NCBI GenBank assembly: GCA_017962025.1
Contig: JAGCWD010000120.1
Location: forward strand, 1-44,665
DNA from: Bacteroidales bacterium
GTDB taxonomy: Bacteria > Bacteroidota > Bacteroidia > Bacteroidales > UBA932
DNA length: 44,665 bases
Reading direction: 5' to 3'
Made by a program: the position numbers and the translations under genes. This document shows positions 7,225 through 15,521 of the stretch, in pieces. Numbering within the stretch: position 1 is the first letter of the stretch; every line of letters starts with the position of its first letter. The notes beneath the pieces were generated by a model, which made no database searches, had not been told where the DNA came from, and saw only the letters and a program-made list of their open reading frames with translations.

Positions 7225-8586
7225 ATGCGAACAGTCAGATTGATTTGCCTGGCATGCGTCTGTGTACTGACGCTAGCCTCCTGCGGGAAAAAAGTACCGG
7301 CCTCAGTACCGGCCCAGATCAGGAACGGAATCATTGAACTAAAGGCTCCCCCGCGTGCTCCGGGACAGGTGAGCGCCCTGGGGATGAAATGCGATCCGAT
7401 CGAAACGGTCCGTATTGCATTTGTCGGAGTCGGTGGAAGGGGAACCAGCGCAGTCAGCCGCTATACCCACATCGACGGGGTCAAGATCGTAGCTTTCTGC
7501 GACCTTCAACAGGAACGCCTTGACATATGCCAGAATATCCTGAAGGAAGCCGGCTTGCCGGCAGCAGACAACTACCTCGGCGAAGAAGCCTACAAGGAAC
7601 TTTGCGACAGGGATGACATCGATCTGGTCTACATCGCAACGGACTGGCTGGACCACGTCCCGATCTCGGTCTATGCCCTGGAGCATGGTCACCATGTTGC
7701 GTGCGAGGTGCCGGCTGCTATGACGATTGACGAATGCTGGCAGCTCGTGGATGCCTGTGAGAAGTCCCGCCGCCATATGATGATGCTGGAGAACTGCTGC
7801 TACGACTTTTTCGAGATGTCAGCCCTGAACATGGCTCAGCACGGATTGTTCGGCGAAGTCTATCACGTGGAAGGTGCTTATATCCACTTCCTGTCGGAGA
7901 ATTGGGACAGAAGCGAAACCTGGAGGGTCGACTACAACATCGACAACCGGGGGGACAACTACCCCACCCACGGCCTCGGTCCCATTTGCCAGGTGCTTGA
8001 CATCCACAGGGGCGACAAGATGGATTATCTCGTAGCCATGGACACGCCGTCCTACAATGGCAAGGTAGCCGCCAAGAAGTTCAGGGACAAGGATTATTGC
8101 AAGGACGGCGACCATACCATCAGCCTGATCCAGACCGAGAAGAAGAAACTCATCGAGGTCCAGCATAATGTCTATGCCTACCGTCCATACACCAGGATGT
8201 ATCAGTTGACCGGTACCGAGGGATTCGCTAACAAATACCCTCAGGAAGGAATATCCGTAAAGGATATCAACGGCCACCTTTATGTTCCTCAGGAAGTAAT
8301 GGACTCACTTCTGACTGCCTACAGGCCCGACTTCGCCAAGGCTATCGAGGAGAAGGCAAAGTCCGTAGGCGGCCACGGCGGTATGGACTTCATCATGGAT
8401 TACAGGCTGATTTACTGCCTGCACAACGGACTTCCGCTGGACGAGGACGTGTATGACGCGGCCGAATGGTCAGCAGTCCAGGAACTCAGCAGGATTTCCC
8501 TGGAGAACAACTCTATGCCGGTCCGCTTCCCTGACTTCACCCGTGGTGACTGGAATGTCGTCAAGGGCTTCAGTTATGCGGAATAG
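7225..8586 (+). CDS. GH109-like Gfo/Idh/MocA lipoprotein (alpha-N-acetylgalactosaminidase family)
   Basis: A 453-residue protein with a lipoprotein signal (VLTLASCGK, Cys20). A Rossmann domain starts with RIAFVGVGGRGTS (about 64-75). It carries features I associate with GH109 rather than ordinary sugar dehydrogenases: CEVPAAMTIDECW in place of the EKP motif, YPTHGLGPICQ, and GGHGGMDFIMDYRL. GH109 enzymes cleave alpha-GalNAc, classically of blood group A antigen, by an NAD-dependent oxidation-elimination mechanism; the cofactor stays bound. Confidence in the family is good; substrate is inferred from the family. The adjacent fucosidase fits action on fucosylated host-type glycans. Confidence 0.8.
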   Translation: MRTVRLICLACVCVLTLASCGKKVPASVPAQIRNGIIELKAPPRAPGQVSALGMKCDPIETVRIAFVGVGGRGTSAVSRYTHIDGVKIVAFCDLQQERLDICQNILKEAGLPAADNYLGEEAYKELCDRDDIDLVYIATDWLDHVPISVYALEHGHHVACEVPAAMTIDECWQLVDACEKSRRHMMMLENCCYDFFEMSALNMAQHGLFGEVYHVEGAYIHFLSENWDRSETWRVDYNIDNRGDNYPTHGLGPICQVLDIHRGDKMDYLVAMDTPSYNGKVAAKKFRDKDYCKDGDHTISLIQTEKKKLIEVQHNVYAYRPYTRMYQLTGTEGFANKYPQEGISVKDINGHLYVPQEVMDSLLTAYRPDFAKAIEEKAKSVGGHGGMDFIMDYRLIYCLHNGLPLDEDVYDAAEWSAVQELSRISLENNSMPVRFPDFTRGDWNVVKGFSYAE

Positions 8587-8608
8587 AGGCTATCCTTGGT
8601 AATAAAGA

Positions 8609-11539
8609 ATGGTTATGAAAAAGCTCTTCGCTTGCCTTTGTGTCCTGACAGCCATACTCATCGGAGTCGTTGGGTGTTCCGTAAATAGTTCTGAAATCGT
8701 CCGTCCTAACGAGGTACAGTTAGATTGGGCCGAGGCAGAGATAGGTGTTTTGATCCACTTCGACATGCCTGTGTTCGTCCCGGAATACAATTTCAGGGAA
8801 TGGGGGACTCATCCGGATCCTTCCGTGTTCAACCCATCTTCGCTTGACACGGACCAGTGGATGGAGACAGCCAGCAAACTGGGAGCCAAGTACGCTGTTC
8901 TGGTTGCCAAGCATTGCAGCGGCTTCAGCCTCTGGCCTACGGAAGCACATGAGTACAGCGTCAAGAACTGTCCCTGGAAAGACGGGAAGGGTGACATCGT
9001 GGCCGATTTCATCGCCTCATGCAAGAAATACGGGATAAAGCCCGGCATTTACGCCAGTACTACCGCTAACGGTTTCCTGCATGTGGATAATCCCGGTCTG
9101 GTTCAGGAAGGCTCCCCTGTCACCCAGGAAGAATACAATGCTATCGTCACAAAGCAACTCACCGAACTTTGGAGCAACTACGGGGATCTGTTCGAGATCT
9201 GGTTCGATGGTGGGGTGCTGAGTCCCAAGGAGGGTGGGGCCGATGTCCTTTCCCTTGTAAAAGAGCTTCAGCCAAAAGCCATAGCCTTCCAGGGTCCTTA
9301 CGGTCATGAAAACCTGATAAGATGGGTCGGCAATGAGCATGGGACCGCTCCCGATCCCTGCTGGGCAACTGCTGATTCGACAACCAACTCAGATGGCGTG
9401 CGGGTGGTAGAAGGACTCACCGGCCGCCCCGACGCACCTTTCTGGTGCCCCGGGGAGTCGGACTTCACATTGAGGTATAACAGGTCTTTCCAGGGAGGTT
9501 GGTTCTGGACCGGGGGACAGGATGACCTCCTGTTCTCCACAGACGAGCTGATGGAGAAATACGAGACCAGTGTGGGGCGAAACACCAATATGCTCCTCGG
9601 GATGGTAATAGATGACCGTGGGCTTGTCCCCGATGCAGATATCCAGCGTATTACCGAGTTCGGTGACGCAATCCGCCAGCGCTATGGTAATCCCGTAGCC
9701 GGGACTTCAGGCAACAAAAAGGAATTGCTCCTAAAGTTGAAAAACCCTACAATGGTAGACAGGCTCGTGATTCAGGAAGATATTTCCGAGGGTGAACGAG
9801 TCCTCGCCTGGCACGTGGAAGGAGTCCGTCCTGACGGTTCCACCATCACGATCTGCCAGGGAACCAACATCGGTCATAAACGGATAGCCAAATTCGAACC
9901 GGTCGAACTCACTTCGTTAAAGCTCATGGTGGACGATTCCAAAGCAGGTCCCAGGATAAGAAATTTTGCAGTTTTCGCGTCCGACAGCCCAAGGATTGTC
10001 AATATCATAAACTTCATACGCTACACTGAACCTCGCAGCGAAGCCATCACGGAGAAAGTTCTTTACGAGACTGTTCTCTCCCAGGCCAAAGACCTGAGGA
10101 GCAAAAACCTGACCGGCACTTACCTGCTGCAATACGACGCCCTCATCGACCCTTCCTACCAAGCCCTGATGAAGGAGGAAATCGACCGTGGATGCGAGGT
10201 CGGTGCATGGTGGGAGATCACCCAGCCCCACGTCGAAGCCGCGGGATATACCTGGAGGGGACGTTTTCCATGGGACTGGCACGCGAATGTCGGTTTCTCT
10301 GTAGGTTACACACAGGAAGAGCGGGAGCGACTGGTGGACGTCTACATGGAGAAGTTCAAGGATATATTCGGTTTTTATCCCAAGTCAGTGGGTTCATGGT
10401 TCATAGAGGCCGGTACACTCGCCTATCTCCATGACAAATACGGTATCGAAGCCTCCTGCTCCTGCAAGGACCAGATAGGCACGGATGGCTATACCATATG
10501 GGGAGGTTATTGGAACGGTGGCTACTATCCCAGCCGCGAGAATGCCTATATGCCTGCTCAGACTCCCGAGGGAGGTATAGGGATCCCGATATTCCGGATG
10601 CTTGGCTGTGATCCCATCTACCAGTATGAGGCCGGCCTGGGCGGGTCCGTCCAAAGCGTAGTGACATTGGAACCTGTTTACAAGGGAGGTGGCGGAAACC
10701 CGGAATGGGTTGACTGGTTCTTCCGGATGTTCACGCGGGAGCCTCACATGGGCTACAACTATGTCCAGGTTGGACAGGAGAATTCCTTCACTTGGGATGC
10801 CATGGAGAAAGGGTTCGTCTGCCAGACAGACCGCCTGGTTGAACTACGGGACAAGGGCAAGGTACGAATCGAGACTCTGGGGCAGACTGGTCGCTGGTTC
10901 AAGGAAAAGTACAAAGTGACACCTCCTTCTTCGGTCATCACTACCGAAGATTATCTGGGGAACGGACGGCAGACACTCTGGTTCAACAGCAGGTATTACC
11001 GTACCAATCTACTCTGGGAGGATTCTTCCCTGAAATTCCGCGACATCCACTTGTTTGACGAGAATCTGCGCTCCGAGTATCTGGACCATCCGGACACCCT
11101 CTCAATCTTACACTACGAGACTTTGCCGATTTTGGACGGCTGCCTGTGGAGCAATTCCGACAATTTGGCCGGCCTGCGTTTCGTGACTCCTGGCTTCGAC
11201 GGAGGAAACCCGGTATTCTCCTCTGATAATGAAAAGATACAGGTGGTTACCTGGCCATCCAAAGACGGCAAAGGGCGCTTCATCATAAGCTTCACTGAAA
11301 AATCAATCGAGATAAGGTCAGAGAATATGACCTCGAAGTGGAGCCTGGATCTCTTCACCGCTCCTGGCGTTAAACTACCCTTCACTGATATTACTGATAA
11401 AGCGATCCGCGCCAGCTATCGTGGTTTCGAATATGGAGTGGCGTTGGCTCAGGGTTCTGTCGAAGACCTGCGTGAACAGGACGGAGAAATCTCTCTCCGC
11501 CTGAGGCCAAAAGGCGACAGGATTGTTCTGTTACTATAA
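8609..11539 (+). CDS. GH29 alpha-L-fucosidase fused to a DUF3863/DUF3864-type domain
   Basis: A 976-residue lipoprotein (signal LIGVVGCSV, Cys23). Residues about 35-360 are a GH29 barrel: AKHCSGFSLWPTEAHEYSVK matches the family's KHHDGF..W motif, and FEIWFDGG places the expected nucleophile at Asp200. A beta-sandwich (about 365-458) follows. From about 463 (IINFIRYTEPRSEAI) to the end the sequence resembles DUF3863 plus DUF3864, normally separate Bacteroidota proteins, with a polysaccharide-deacetylase/GH-like look (GAWWEITQPHVEAAG, PWDWHANVGFSVGYTQEE, YPKSVGSWFIEAG). The fusion of two putative carbohydrate-active modules is unusual. The start could also be the ATG two codons later (MKK). The function of the second half is unknown. 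Confidence 0.8.
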   Translation: MVMKKLFACLCVLTAILIGVVGCSVNSSEIVRPNEVQLDWAEAEIGVLIHFDMPVFVPEYNFREWGTHPDPSVFNPSSLDTDQWMETASKLGAKYAVLVAKHCSGFSLWPTEAHEYSVKNCPWKDGKGDIVADFIASCKKYGIKPGIYASTTANGFLHVDNPGLVQEGSPVTQEEYNAIVTKQLTELWSNYGDLFEIWFDGGVLSPKEGGADVLSLVKELQPKAIAFQGPYGHENLIRWVGNEHGTAPDPCWATADSTTNSDGVRVVEGLTGRPDAPFWCPGESDFTLRYNRSFQGGWFWTGGQDDLLFSTDELMEKYETSVGRNTNMLLGMVIDDRGLVPDADIQRITEFGDAIRQRYGNPVAGTSGNKKELLLKLKNPTMVDRLVIQEDISEGERVLAWHVEGVRPDGSTITICQGTNIGHKRIAKFEPVELTSLKLMVDDSKAGPRIRNFAVFASDSPRIVNIINFIRYTEPRSEAITEKVLYETVLSQAKDLRSKNLTGTYLLQYDALIDPSYQALMKEEIDRGCEVGAWWEITQPHVEAAGYTWRGRFPWDWHANVGFSVGYTQEERERLVDVYMEKFKDIFGFYPKSVGSWFIEAGTLAYLHDKYGIEASCSCKDQIGTDGYTIWGGYWNGGYYPSRENAYMPAQTPEGGIGIPIFRMLGCDPIYQYEAGLGGSVQSVVTLEPVYKGGGGNPEWVDWFFRMFTREPHMGYNYVQVGQENSFTWDAMEKGFVCQTDRLVELRDKGKVRIETLGQTGRWFKEKYKVTPPSSVITTEDYLGNGRQTLWFNSRYYRTNLLWEDSSLKFRDIHLFDENLRSEYLDHPDTLSILHYETLPILDGCLWSNSDNLAGLRFVTPGFDGGNPVFSSDNEKIQVVTWPSKDGKGRFIISFTEKSIEIRSENMTSKWSLDLFTAPGVKLPFTDITDKAIRASYRGFEYGVALAQGSVEDLREQDGEISLRLRPKGDRIVLLL

Positions 11540-11549
11540 AACAGAGAGA

Positions 11550-13319
11550 TTACTCCGTAGGACGGATGTCCAGGTTCAGCTCATCCAGCTGGACCTGGTC
11601 TATCTCTGACGGAGAGTCGATCATCACGTCGCGGCCCTGGTTATTCTTCGGGAAGGCGATGAAGTCACGGATGGACTCCTTGCCGGCGAAGAGGGCGCAC
11701 ACGCGGTCGAATCCGAAAGCCAGTCCTCCGTGGGGCGGTGCTCCGAACTGGAAAGCGTGGATGATGAAGCCGAACTTATATTCAGCCTCCTCGGGACCGA
11801 TTCCGAGCACCTCGAACATCCTCTTCTGGACATCGGCATTGTGGATCCTGATGGAACCGCCGCCAAGCTCGTTGCCGTTAAGCACGAAGTCGTAGGCGTT
11901 GGCGCAGACCCTTTCGAGATCCTCCTTCCTGTTGCTGTTGAACCAGTCCATATGCTCCGGCTTCGGAGCTGTGAAAGGATGGTGCATGGCATAGAAACGT
12001 CCGTCCTCCTCGCTCCACTCGAGAAGCGGGAAATCCACGATCCAGAGAGGTGCGAACACCTTGGGATCCCTCAGACCGAGCCTGCCGCCCATCTCGAGAC
12101 GCAGGACACCCAGCATCGTCTGGACCTTTCTCTTTTCGGGACCGCTCATTATGAATATGATGTCTCCAGTCTTGGCCTCGACAGCCTCGGAGATGGCCTT
12201 CAGCTGTTCTGGAGAGTAGAACTTGTCGATAGAAGACTTGACTGAACCGTCGGCGTTGAGCTTGATGTAGATAAGGCCCTTGGCACCGACCTGGGGCCTT
12301 TTGACCCACTCGGTAATCTCGTCGATCTGCTTGCGGGTGTAGTCCGCTCCGCCGGGAACGGCAATAGCGCCAACATATGCAGCATCATCCAGTACGGAGA
12401 ATCCGTTGCCCTTTACCTTGTCAGTTACTTCATGGATGGTCATTCCGAAGCGGATGTCCGGCTTGTCGGAACCGTAATTGTCCATTGCGTCGTACCAGCT
12501 CATGCGGGGAAGGGGGTTCTTGATCTCAACGTCCAGGACATTCTTGAAGAGAGTCCTCATCATGCCCTCGAACATATTCAGGACATCCTCCTGCTCCACG
12601 AAACTCATCTCGCAGTCGATCTGGGTGAACTCGGGCTGGCGGTCTGCACGCAGATCCTCATCACGGAAGCAGCGTACGATCTGGAAGTAGCGGTCGTAAC
12701 CCGCGACCATGAGGAGTTGCTTGAAGGTCTGGGGAGACTGCGGAAGGGCATAGAACTGCCCGGGATTCATCCTGGAAGGAACCACGAAATCACGGGCTCC
12801 TTCGGGGGTGGACTTAATGAGATACGGAGTCTCAATCTCCATGAATCCCTTGGAATCCAGATAGTTACGAACCTCATGAGCCATCCTGTGCCTGAGGGCA
12901 AGGGCGCTCTGGAGAGGATTACGCCTAAGGTCGAGATACCTGAACTTGGCCCTGATGTCCTCTCCTCCATCGCTTTCGTCCTCGATTGTGAAAGGAGGTG
13001 TGACGGACTTGTTGAGAACGGTTATCTTCTCGAGCTTGATCTCGATGTCTCCCGTGGGCATCTTCGGGTTCTTGCTCTGGCGCTCAACAACCTCTCCGAC
13101 CACCTGGATTACGAACTCCCTTCCGAGGGAGGTGGCTGTTTCAACCAAGGAAGCCTCGGCGTCTGCCTCGACTACAAGCTGGGTGATTCCGTAACGGTCA
13201 CGAAGGTCGATGAAAGTCATTCCTCCAAGTTTCCTTGACCTCTGGACCCAACCGGCCAGGGTCACTTTCTGTCCGACGTTAGCGATGCGGAGTTCTCCGC
13301 AGGTGTGATCTCTGTACAT
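11550..13319 (-). CDS. aspS: aspartyl-tRNA synthetase
   Basis: A 589-residue class II synthetase that charges tRNA-Asp. The anticodon-binding OB-fold is at the N-terminus ([20 protein letters not shown]). The catalytic core carries motif 2 ([18 protein letters not shown]), the bacterial GAD insertion domain (about 290-420) and motif 3 ([10 protein letters not shown]). Length and domain order are typical of bacterial AspRS. It converges on the fucosidase gene with ten bases between stops, and is divergent from ksgA. A TAAATTTG -7 box lies at 13360-13367. Confidence 0.98.
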   Translation of the reverse strand: MYRDHTCGELRIANVGQKVTLAGWVQRSRKLGGMTFIDLRDRYGITQLVVEADAEASLVETATSLGREFVIQVVGEVVERQSKNPKMPTGDIEIKLEKITVLNKSVTPPFTIEDESDGGEDIRAKFRYLDLRRNPLQSALALRHRMAHEVRNYLDSKGFMEIETPYLIKSTPEGARDFVVPSRMNPGQFYALPQSPQTFKQLLMVAGYDRYFQIVRCFRDEDLRADRQPEFTQIDCEMSFVEQEDVLNMFEGMMRTLFKNVLDVEIKNPLPRMSWYDAMDNYGSDKPDIRFGMTIHEVTDKVKGNGFSVLDDAAYVGAIAVPGGADYTRKQIDEITEWVKRPQVGAKGLIYIKLNADGSVKSSIDKFYSPEQLKAISEAVEAKTGDIIFIMSGPEKRKVQTMLGVLRLEMGGRLGLRDPKVFAPLWIVDFPLLEWSEEDGRFYAMHHPFTAPKPEHMDWFNSNRKEDLERVCANAYDFVLNGNELGGGSIRIHNADVQKRMFEVLGIGPEEAEYKFGFIIHAFQFGAPPHGGLAFGFDRVCALFAGKESIRDFIAFPKNNQGRDVMIDSPSEIDQVQLDELNLDIRPTE

Positions 13320-13359
13320 ATCTAGATTTGTTATTATTCGGAATATTCCTGCAAGACTG

Positions 13360-13367
13360 CAAATTTA
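13360..13367 (-). promoter_or_regulatory. -7 box TAAATTTG for aspS
   Basis: Matches TAnnTTTG, 41 bases upstream of the aspS ATG. A GGAATATTCC palindrome lies at about 13340-13349, between this box and the gene. Confidence 0.55.
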
Positions 13368-13403
13368 GCAAATTCCGTCCAACCTTGATAGAAGAAAATG
13401 CAC

Positions 13404-13411
13404 TATCTTTG
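13404..13411 (+). promoter_or_regulatory. -7 box TATCTTTG abutting ksgA start
   Basis: A perfect TAnnTTTG match ends six bases before the ksgA ATG at 13417, implying a leaderless or near-leaderless transcript if it is used. Confidence 0.55.
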
Positions 13412-13416
13412 TGTCC

Positions 13417-14259
13417 ATGGAAGTTCGCGCGAAAAAATCACTCGGCCAGCATTTCCTTACTGACCAGTCCATCGCTACCCGGATAGTCGACGCCCTCCAA
13501 GGCTCCGACGTCCTCGAGGTCGGTCCCGGTATGGGGGTGTTGACGCAGTACCTGCTGGGGAAAAACCTGAAAGTCGTCGAGATTGACAAGGAGAGCGTGG
13601 CTTACTTGGAAAAGCATTACCCTTCGTTGGGGAACGGGCTGATTGAAGGGGACTTCCTAAAGATGAACCTCTCCGGGCTATTCCCGGGACAGTTTTCAAT
13701 CATCGGCAACTTCCCATACAACATCTCTTCCCAGATATTCTTCAAGATCCTCGAGTTCCGCGACCTCGTTCCGGAAGTGGTCTGCATGATCCAGAAGGAA
13801 GTCGCTGAAAGAATCGCCGAGAAGCCCGGCACCAAGATCTATGGAATCCTTTCCGTATTCCTCCAGGCCTGGTATGACATTGAATATCTTTTCACGGTCG
13901 GTCCTAGAGCATTCAATCCCCCTCCCAAGGTTCATTCAGCAGTGATCCGTCTCACACGTAATTCCCGCACATCGCTCGGATGTGACGAAAAGCTTTTCCG
14001 GTCGGTGGTAAAGACGGCTTTCGGCCAGAGGCGCAAGACCCTGCGTAATTCCCTGAAGCCGCTGGTCCGGCAGACCCACCAGCCGACCACTGTTACTGAA
14101 CAATCGACCGTATTTACTGACCAACCAAGCCCGGCCATTCGACAGGCTCTGGCGCCCACATCTGAAACGACACTTTTATCTGACCCCATCTTCGACCTCC
14201 GTCCCGAACGACTCAGTGTCGAGGACTTCATCCGCCTTACCCTGATGCTGCAAGGTTGA
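13417..14259 (+). CDS. rsmA/ksgA: 16S rRNA dimethyladenosine transferase
   Basis: Dimethylates two adjacent adenosines in the 3'-terminal helix of 16S rRNA, a late 30S maturation step. I start at ATG 13417 ([14 protein letters not shown]), which aligns with the usual family N-terminus; an in-frame GTG at 13411 is possible but lies on the -7 box. The SAM-binding motif is [16 protein letters not shown], and the catalytic [12 protein letters not shown] matches the NLPY motif. The roughly 280-residue length is normal, but the stretch after [16 protein letters not shown] holds a Thr/Gln/Pro-rich insertion ([12 protein letters not shown] region) before the final [13 protein letters not shown]. Confidence 0.96.
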   Translation: MEVRAKKSLGQHFLTDQSIATRIVDALQGSDVLEVGPGMGVLTQYLLGKNLKVVEIDKESVAYLEKHYPSLGNGLIEGDFLKMNLSGLFPGQFSIIGNFPYNISSQIFFKILEFRDLVPEVVCMIQKEVAERIAEKPGTKIYGILSVFLQAWYDIEYLFTVGPRAFNPPPKVHSAVIRLTRNSRTSLGCDEKLFRSVVKTAFGQRRKTLRNSLKPLVRQTHQPTTVTEQSTVFTDQPSPAIRQALAPTSETTLLSDPIFDLRPERLSVEDFIRLTLMLQG

Positions 14260-14261
14260 TT

Positions 14262-14289
14262 CTTTCGTCGCCTTAAGGCAGGGCGAAAG
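14262..14289. repeat. imperfect palindrome after ksgA
   Basis: CTTTCG (14262-14267) pairs with CGAAAG (14284-14289) around the perfect palindrome GCCTTAAGGC (14270-14279). No T-run follows. It may be a weak ksgA terminator or a REP-like hairpin for the adjacent transposase. Confidence 0.5.
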
Positions 14290-14345
14290 GGGATGAAGGG
14301 CAAGGTAGTGGCACGCAAATAACTGATATTCAATCTATTATTTAA

Positions 14346-14375
14346 ACAAATGGTGTTCAAATACGAACCATTTGT
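14346..14375. repeat. bulged hairpin upstream of the transposase gene
   Basis: ACAAATGGTGTTC pairs with GAACCATTTGT through 11 base pairs with one bulged G and a six-base loop (AAATAC). Small hairpins with a bulge or mismatch are the kind of DNA that Y1/REP transposases bind, so it is a candidate recognition element, though it is seen once here. Confidence 0.5.
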
Positions 14376-14459
14376 ATAAGTAATTCCCTGATTTGTATTC
14401 AGTTACGTAACACCCATCTTGAAGAAGGGAAATCTCTTGTCCCGGCACCTTGTTTTGAC

Positions 14460-14467
14460 TATCTTTA
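14460..14467 (+). promoter_or_regulatory. -7 box TATCTTTA for the transposase gene
   Basis: Near-match to TAnnTTTG, 22 bases upstream of the ATG at 14490. Confidence 0.4.
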
Positions 14468-14489
14468 CGAAAACAAACTATGAAAGACA

Positions 14490-15380
14490 ATGGAAGCGAA
14501 ACATGCGTTCATGAAAGGCCTTTCAGGCTACGGGATATTCTACCGTACTGAAGATTTTCTGGTGTTCATCACTATCGTAAGCGTTCTGGTTAGGAAGATG
14601 AATCTTACCATTTTATCTTTCTGTCCCATGTTCAACCATATCCATTTCCTAATCAAAGACATAAGTAAGCAACGCCTGAGGTCGTTCATTCAAAGGGTAG
14701 CAATCACATTTGTCAAGCAGTACAACATGTACTACTCCAGGGAAGGGTCATTGTTCAAGAAAGCGTTCGGTTACTCGATCAAACGGTCCGTGAAAATCAT
14801 TATGGGAAGCTGCGCCTATGTGTTCAACAATACGGTAGCTGGAAAATTGTTCAAAACGGCGAAAGAATACAAATGGAATCTGCTCGCTTACCTTGAATCC
14901 GACCATCCTTTCTCCAAACCTCTGGTCAAAAAAACATGCAGACACAAAATGAGGATAGTCCTCGAAAAGGTCGATTATTTCAATAAAAATAATATGTATC
15001 TGACATACAATGTATTGGAATCAATATTCGACAAAATAAAGAAAGAAGAACACTCACAATTGGTCGATTATATCCTGTCAAAGTACAGTTTTCTTTCCAA
15101 AGAGGCACTACTAGAATTATACGCAGATTATGACCATCTGATTGCCGCAATCAATTCAAATGCGGGTTCAGAGTACGAGTTGGAGGACGAATATGGTGAC
15201 CACTCTTGCTACAGGACTATGCTTGGCATCGTCAGGAAACTAGGATACAAAGGCAACAAGCTTAATTTTGAAGCACTTCCAAGCGAGGAAGTGGACGACC
15301 TGTACAACCTGATACTGTCAAATACGGCAATACCTTCATATAATATCAATAGGTTCCTGCACAGAGCCGGTGGTACATAA
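14490..15380 (+). CDS. REP-associated tyrosine transposase-like protein (Y1_Tnp, IS200-like fold)
   Basis: A 296-residue protein of the Y1 transposase (RAYT) family, single-strand HUH nucleases that cut and rejoin hairpin-bearing DNA. The His-hydrophobic-His motif is CPMFNHIHFLI (His50, His52). The helix that should carry the catalytic tyrosine reads FVKQYNMYYSREGSLFKKAF, with Tyr78, Tyr81 and Tyr82 as candidates. The long C-terminal extension (about 130-296) is typical of domesticated single-copy RAYTs rather than of IS200/IS605. The gene looks more AT-rich than its neighbours, which suggests transfer. It stands alone between housekeeping ksgA and a sugar operon, bordered by several small hairpins. 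Confidence 0.75.
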   Translation: MEAKHAFMKGLSGYGIFYRTEDFLVFITIVSVLVRKMNLTILSFCPMFNHIHFLIKDISKQRLRSFIQRVAITFVKQYNMYYSREGSLFKKAFGYSIKRSVKIIMGSCAYVFNNTVAGKLFKTAKEYKWNLLAYLESDHPFSKPLVKKTCRHKMRIVLEKVDYFNKNNMYLTYNVLESIFDKIKKEEHSQLVDYILSKYSFLSKEALLELYADYDHLIAAINSNAGSEYELEDEYGDHSCYRTMLGIVRKLGYKGNKLNFEALPSEEVDDLYNLILSNTAIPSYNINRFLHRAGGT

Positions 15381-15406
15381 CAACTTAATAACCAATAATA
15401 TAAAAC

Positions 15407-15440
15407 AACAGATGGTGCCGAAATCAGCACCATCTGTTTT
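15407..15440 (+). terminator. rho-independent terminator of the transposase gene
   Basis: AACAGATGGTGC (15407-15418) pairs perfectly with GCACCATCTGTT (15427-15438) around an eight-base loop, followed by a short T-tract. Confidence 0.8.
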
Positions 15441-15474
15441 AATAATTCATTAAAAATCAATCATTCACATACCA

Positions 15475-15493
15475 CCGGCATCACCTAAGCCGG
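15475..15493. repeat. short inverted repeat CCGGC/GCCGG
   Basis: CCGGC (15475-15479) and GCCGG (15489-15493) flank a nine-base loop beyond the end of the epimerase-like gene. It may terminate the minus-strand operon or belong to the REP-like hairpins; weak on its own. Confidence 0.35.
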
Positions 15494-15521
15494 GAGAGCC
15501 CTGCACATCCGTGATGGGGTA

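Noticed and set aside
7225..8586. Ordinary cytoplasmic sugar dehydrogenase
   Set aside because: It has a lipobox and GH109-type motifs (EVP, YPTHGLGP, GGHGGMDF) rather than the EKP pattern.
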